From: Actinomycetes bacterium
GTDB taxonomy: Bacteria > Actinomycetota > Coriobacteriia > Anaerosomatales > Anaerosomataceae
Assembly: GCA_022839745.1 (NCBI GenBank)
Contig: JALHJB010000004.1
Location: 101,139 to 165,138 of the forward strand
Direction: 5' to 3'
Length of the DNA stretch: 64,000 nt
The notes under the pieces are model-generated. The model saw nothing but the letters and a program-made list of their open reading frames with translations. It had not been told where the DNA came from and searched no databases. A program made the position numbers and the translations under genes. Positions 60,380 to 64,000 of the stretch are shown here, piece after piece (position 1 is the stretch's first letter; the number at the start of each line of letters is the position of its first letter).

Positions 60380-61072
60380 GTGAAGATCATCATCGTCGGC
60401 GGTGGCAAGACAGGCGCCTATCTCGCCGAGCGCCTTCACAACGACCACGAGATCGTGCTCATCGAGCAGCGCCGCGACCGGGTGGAGCATCTGCGATCGG
60501 CGATCCCCGACGCTGAGACCCTGCTGGGCGACGCGTGCGAACCGGAGGTTCTCGAGGCAGCCGGCATCGCGGGGTCCGACATGGTCATCGCGGTCACGGG
60601 CGACGATGAGGACAACCTCGTGATCGCGATGCTCACGAAAGTGCTCGAGGGCGGCACCGTGTACGCGCGCGTGAACCATCCCGAGAACGAGTGGCTCTTC
60701 GACAAGGAGTGGGGCGTGGATGTGCCCGTGTCCTCGCCAGCCATGCTGTACGGCCTTATCGGCCGCGACCTCGTCTTCGGCAACATCGTGCCACTGCTCG
60801 ACCTGCGCGCCGATGACGTCGAGGTCGAAGAGGTCACACTGCCGGCCGATGCCGCGATCGTGGGCCACACGCTCGCCGAGGTATCGCTGCCCGCGAACGT
60901 GTCGGTGATCGCGGTCCTCGGCGCGGGCGGCACGGGAGGGCGCCCGGCTCGCGGCGAGACCGTGCTCGGCCCCAACGATGTGCTGCTCCTGCTCACGCAG
61001 GGCGCGCTCGATGAGCCGGCTGTGCTGGCTGCGCTCGGGATCGAGCCGGCGGAGACGCCGTCCGAGGAGTGA
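60380..61072 (+). CDS. TrkA-family potassium-channel regulatory protein (second)
   Basis: 230 residues: RCK_N with GGGKTGAYLAERLHNDHEIV and VLIEQRRD, VTGDDEDNLVIAML, then RCK_C (about 140-225; LPADAAIVGHTLAEVSLP). GTG start at 60380 with AGGAGG 6 nt upstream. Paired TrkA genes of this kind usually make a hetero-ring on a Trk/Ktr channel. It ends 1 bp from the end of the convergent KimA-like gene. Confidence 0.93.
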   Translation: MKIIIVGGGKTGAYLAERLHNDHEIVLIEQRRDRVEHLRSAIPDAETLLGDACEPEVLEAAGIAGSDMVIAVTGDDEDNLVIAMLTKVLEGGTVYARVNHPENEWLFDKEWGVDVPVSSPAMLYGLIGRDLVFGNIVPLLDLRADDVEVEEVTLPADAAIVGHTLAEVSLPANVSVIAVLGAGGTGGRPARGETVLGPNDVLLLLTQGALDEPAVLAALGIEPAETPSEE

Positions 61073-61073
61073 C

Positions 61074-62966
61074 CTACCGCTGCTCCTGCTTCTGCGGCAG
61101 CGCACACGCGAGCGGCGTGCACGGCTCATTGATGTGATACGGCACGTCGGTGAGGATCACGCCCGGGGCGCCGAAGAGCTGCTGCTTGAGCAGCAGCGAG
61201 GTCTGGTCGTGCAGGAGTGCGTCGCCTATGTTCTCGGGCGCGTACTCGGGCAGGATGACCGTGACCACGTGGTCGTTGGTCGGGCGGGGCACCGCCCGGA
61301 TGAACTCCATGATCGGGCCGAGGATCTCACGGTACGGCGAGTCGATGACGGTGAGCTTGATACCAAAGCCCGCCTTGTCCCAGCGTTTCCGGAACGCGGC
61401 GCCGGTGCCATCGATATCCACGAACACCGCTTCGATGCGGTCGGCCTGGAGCGTTCGCGCGTACCTGAGCGTGCGCACGAGCCTCCTATCGATGGCCTTC
61501 ACCAACACGATCACATGGTTGTGCATACGGTTGTACGACTGCCAGTCGAGGTCCGCGTACTCATCAGGGCGGATCGCGAGGTCCTTATGGACGCGATCGT
61601 ACTGCCGACGCACCCACAGGAAGATCCCCACGATCGCGGGTATGAGGATCAGCACGATCCACGCGCCATGCGTGAACTTCGCGGTCGCGATCACAAGCGT
61701 CACGATACCGGTGGCCGTAGCGCCCACCGCGTTGATCGCGAGCGACCGCTGCCACCCCCGTTCGCGGATGCGCAGGTGATGGCGCACCATCCCCGCCTGC
61801 GAGAGTGTGAATGAGAGGAACACGCCCACCGCGTACAGCGGGATGAGTCGTGTGGTCACGCCGCCGAACGCCACCAGCAGCACGATCGCCGCGATGGTGA
61901 GCAGGATGATGCCGTTGCTGAACACGAGCCGGTGTCCGCGGTCGCGCAACTGGTGGGGCAGGAAGTCGTCGTCGGCCACGAACGACGAGAGACGCGGGAA
62001 GTCCGCGTAGGCGGTGTTGGCCGCAAGCACGAGGATCGCAGCGACGCTCGCGGAGATGACGTAGTAGATCGCTCCGGTGCCGAACATCTCACGTGAGAGC
62101 TGGCTGATGACCGTCTCGGTCTCGGAGGGCTGGACCCCTGCGAGCGTCGAGAGCAGCACGATCCCCGTGAAGAGGAAGAGGAGGATGCCTGCCATCCACG
62201 TGAGCGTGGTCGAAGCGTTCTTGTCCTCGGGCTGCCGGAACGCCTGAACGCCGTTGGCGATCGCCTCCACGCCGGTCATCGCCGTACACCCCGAGGCGAA
62301 CGCCTTGAGCACCAGGAACAAGCTGAGCGACTGCACCGCCTCGATCGGATGCGCCGGCGCCGGCACGCTGAAGGGATCGCCGGTGGCGAAGCGGACCAGC
62401 CCGACGATCACCATGACACCGATGAGCACGATGAACGCGAACGTGGGGCCGGCGAAGATCGCGCCCGACTCCTTCACGCCCCGCAGGTTCGCGACGGCAA
62501 GCAGCAGCACGAAGCCGATGGCGATCGGCACGGTGTAGGGCAGCAGCTGCGGCAGTGCGGAGGTGATAGCCGCCACCGCCGCCGAGATGGAAACGGCCAC
62601 GGTCAGGATGTAGTCGACCAGCAGTGAGGCCGCGGCGACAAGGCCGGGGATGGTGCCGAGGTTCTCCTTCGCAACGATGTAGGAGCCACCGCCGCCCGGG
62701 TACTCGCGGATGGTCTGCCGGTATGACAGCACCACGATCACGAGCAGAACGCCGATGGCGACCGCGATCGGCAGCGTGAGGCTGAGCGCCGCGGTACCGG
62801 CCAGGGCGAGCATGAGCATGATCTCGTGCGGGGCGTACGCCACCGACGAGAGCGCATCGCTCGAGAAGACCGCGAGCGCGACCGGGTTGCTCAAACGCTG
62901 GTGCATCGCCTCCCGGTTGTGCAGTGGATCACCGAGAAGGAACCGCTTCAGAGGACCCGCCATCAT
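61074..62966 (-). CDS. KimA/YdaO-like APC-superfamily potassium importer
   Basis: 630 residues. Twelve TM helices (about 30-440) with APC-type unwound segments: SNPVALAVFSSDALSSVAYA near TM1 and ASGCTAMTGVEAIANGVQAF near TM6. A cytoplasmic domain of about 190 residues follows (VIVLVKAIDRRLVRTLRYA to NEPCTPLACALP). This architecture is that of KimA, a K+/H+ symporter controlled by c-di-AMP; other amino-acid permeases lack the domain. ATG at 62966 (or 62963) is preferred to 63014 on family length. No c-di-AMP riboswitch is seen upstream. Confidence 0.85.
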   Translation of the reverse strand: MMAGPLKRFLLGDPLHNREAMHQRLSNPVALAVFSSDALSSVAYAPHEIMLMLALAGTAALSLTLPIAVAIGVLLVIVVLSYRQTIREYPGGGGSYIVAKENLGTIPGLVAAASLLVDYILTVAVSISAAVAAITSALPQLLPYTVPIAIGFVLLLAVANLRGVKESGAIFAGPTFAFIVLIGVMVIVGLVRFATGDPFSVPAPAHPIEAVQSLSLFLVLKAFASGCTAMTGVEAIANGVQAFRQPEDKNASTTLTWMAGILLFLFTGIVLLSTLAGVQPSETETVISQLSREMFGTGAIYYVISASVAAILVLAANTAYADFPRLSSFVADDDFLPHQLRDRGHRLVFSNGIILLTIAAIVLLVAFGGVTTRLIPLYAVGVFLSFTLSQAGMVRHHLRIRERGWQRSLAINAVGATATGIVTLVIATAKFTHGAWIVLILIPAIVGIFLWVRRQYDRVHKDLAIRPDEYADLDWQSYNRMHNHVIVLVKAIDRRLVRTLRYARTLQADRIEAVFVDIDGTGAAFRKRWDKAGFGIKLTVIDSPYREILGPIMEFIRAVPRPTNDHVVTVILPEYAPENIGDALLHDQTSLLLKQQLFGAPGVILTDVPYHINEPCTPLACALPQKQEQR

Positions 62967-63035
62967 CCGCCCAATCGAGTCGCTAGCCGCATGTCGCCGA
63001 CAAGCGTACTCCATGCCGGCGCGGAGCGTACTCCC

Positions 63036-63590
63036 TTACAGCCTGCCGCGAAGCTCCGCACGGCGCTGCCGCCACTCGGGCACATAGCGCGAAAGCTCCC
63101 GGTAGAACTCCGGGCCGTGGTTGCGCACCCGCAGATGGCACAGCTCGTGGAAGATGACGGCGTCCAGGCACTCCCGCGGCACTCGCACAAGCATCGTGTT
63201 GAGCGTCATAGCGCCAGCCGGCGAGAGACTCCCCCATCGCGAGCGCATCGTGCGCAGCCGGAGCCTCGGCATCACCTCGCCGGAGCGGCCGAACACCGCC
63301 CAGCACGCGTGCAACCGCTCGGCGAAGAGCGCGTGCGCGCGAGCGCGCTCGTCGTCCGTGAGCGCCGCGGGCGGCTCCCATCCACGCTCGAGCGTCTCGG
63401 CGCGCTTACGCGCGACCCACTCGCCGCGAGTAGCCACGAACCGCTCGATATCGCGCGCGGGGAGCCACCGCGGGGAGCGCACGCGCACTGTGCCGTCACG
63501 GCCCACCGTGAGCGCGAGCGTGCGACGGTCGGAGCGCACGACCTCGTAGGGTATACGCTCGCCGTCGACCACAAGCGCGAGCACCGTCAC
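63036..63590 (-). CDS. YgjP-type zinc metallopeptidase (DUF45/M48-like)
   Basis: 184 residues. The zinc motif HELCH lies in FHELCHLRVRNHGPEFY, with the third ligand in NHGPEF, as in YgjP/SprT-like proteins. N-terminal half has the family's strand-rich region (TLALTVGRDGTVRVRSPRWL). GTG at 63590 overlaps the preceding ABC fragment stop (GTGA). Role unknown; often beside restriction or transporter genes. Confidence 0.87.
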   Translation of the reverse strand: MTVLALVVDGERIPYEVVRSDRRTLALTVGRDGTVRVRSPRWLPARDIERFVATRGEWVARKRAETLERGWEPPAALTDDERARAHALFAERLHACWAVFGRSGEVMPRLRLRTMRSRWGSLSPAGAMTLNTMLVRVPRECLDAVIFHELCHLRVRNHGPEFYRELSRYVPEWRQRRAELRGRL

Positions 63591-63787
63591 CCCTCCACCA
63601 CCCTGCCGTCCACGAGCGTGATGCGCTCGTCGGCGTGCGCGGCCATCCGCGGATCGTGAGTGACCATGACGCACGTCATACCGCGTTCATGGACCTGCGA
63701 CTTGAGCATCTCCACCACCTGGAACCCACGCTCTGAATCCAGGCTCGCGGTCGGTTCGTCCACGAGCATGATCTCGGGCGTGTTCAT
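63587..63787 (-). pseudogene. 3' half of a MacB/LolD-type ABC ATPase
   Basis: The frame reads ARALMNTPEIMLVDEPTASL, then D, and on through the H-loop MVTHDPRMAAHADE to the stop. Walker A and the signature are gone: the DNA before ARALM belongs to a membrane-protein frame instead. An ATG at 63787 could restart translation but would give a non-functional 66-residue piece. Marks a deletion joining a permease to the middle of the ATPase. Confidence 0.75.
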
Positions 63788-63959
63788 CAGCGCCCGCGCA
63801 GGGCCTGCATGCCGGTGAGAAGCCCTTCGGACATAGCCGAGGTGACCATGGTGAGCGACACCACCAGCGCGATAGCGAGGGCCATGAGCGTGAACTTGAG
63901 CGGGCCACGTCCCGTCAAGTGGTGTATGAAGCCCTCTGCTCCGGCCTCGAGTCTTCCGC
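63787..63959 (-). pseudogene. 5' fragment of an FtsX-like permease
   Basis: A frame reading RLSGRLEAGAEGFIHHLTGR, then GPLKFTLMALAIALVVSLTM and VTSAMSEGLLTGMQALRGR and a stop at 63787. This is a cytoplasmic start, one TM helix and the beginning of an extracytoplasmic loop, like the N-terminus of FtsX/MacB permeases. The rest of the permease and half of the neighbouring ATPase are missing. No ATG or GTG in frame is visible at its 5' end, so the start is unclear. Confidence 0.55.
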
Positions 63960-64000
63960 TCAGCCGGCCATGAGCGCGGGCACCACCTCCTGATCGAGCC
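63960..64000 (-). CDS. C-terminal end of an unknown gene, cut by the window edge
   Basis: The last 12 codons (LDQEVVPALMAG, TGA at 63960) of a gene that continues beyond the right edge. Its stop abuts the permease fragment, which suggests the same operon. Too short to identify. Confidence 0.4.
   Translation of the reverse strand, partial: LDQEVVPALMAG

Overview
The window is high-GC DNA (roughly two thirds G+C by eye) with compact operons, many 4-bp ATGA/GTGA start-stop overlaps and frequent GTG starts. The content points to an anaerobic, Gram-positive-type actinobacterium, probably near Coriobacteriia/Anaerosomatia: a four-subunit pyruvate:ferredoxin oxidoreductase, two tungsten/molybdenum aldehyde:ferredoxin oxidoreductases, a selenocysteine peroxiredoxin, arginine deiminase, and a surface subtilase with cell-wall-binding type 2 repeats. 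The taxonomic placement is inference; there is no rRNA or tRNA gene in the window.

Layout. 1-1.7 kb: sensor kinase (partial) and OmpR-type regulator. 1.75-4.04 kb: lysC-asd. 4.1-6.7 kb: HD-GYP phosphodiesterase. 6.8-9.8 kb: porCDAB. 10.0-13.0 kb: the conserved ffs (SRP RNA)-dnaX-ybaB-recR block. 13.0-15.6 kb: single-domain response regulator, amidohydrolase, PadR regulator with a palindromic operator, and an RDD membrane protein. 15.6-16.75 kb: wreckage of an ABC-2 transporter operon, with a regulator fused by deletion to an ATPase tail and a permease lacking its middle. 17.0-21.8 kb: zinc-ribbon protein, ModF-like ATPase, DUF362 iron-sulfur protein, thioredoxin reductase-like protein, MFS transporter. 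21.8-25.8 kb: LOG protein, psuG, psuK, a P-type-ATPase-like HAD protein and an EamA transporter. 25.9-29.5 kb: operon of SCP2-like protein, iron alcohol dehydrogenase and AOR. 29.6-31.9 kb: TipA-like MerR regulator, then a fluoride-riboswitch-controlled CLC-F antiporter. 31.9-36.4 kb: cold-shock protein, NapH-like ferredoxin, PIN/RHH toxin-antitoxin pair, rlmKL. 36.4-39.6 kb: a second AOR with two MoaD/ThiS-like proteins and ThiF. 39.8-43.7 kb: DEAD-box helicase, degenerate receiver protein, rlmA, deaminase remnant, thioesterase, a 59-residue HTH-like protein. 43.8-45 kb: selenoprotein peroxiredoxin and its PerR-type regulator. 45-50.6 kb: PdaA-like deacetylase, subtilase, HMA-cupredoxin protein. 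50.6-58.6 kb: nitroreductase, arcA, membrane protein, VOC protein, YqeY, and a MarR-controlled heterodimeric ABC exporter. 58.7-63.6 kb: Na+/Ca2+ antiporter, two TrkA proteins, KimA-like K+ importer, YgjP-type metallopeptidase. 63.6-64 kb: a second ABC-operon deletion scar running off the edge.

How the genes fit together: carbon and electron flow centres on ferredoxin (POR, two AORs, alcohol dehydrogenase). Peroxide defence couples PerR to PrxU. Ion homeostasis is represented by fluoride export, K+ uptake and gating, and Ca2+/Na+ exchange. The clearest non-routine signals are the in-frame UGA at the peroxidatic position of the peroxiredoxin (missed as a broken gene by ordinary gene calling), the fluoride riboswitch with covarying helices upstream of the CLC gene, the AOR-MoaD-ThiF cluster, and two independent deletion scars in ABC-transporter operons that could be real genome decay or assembly artefacts.
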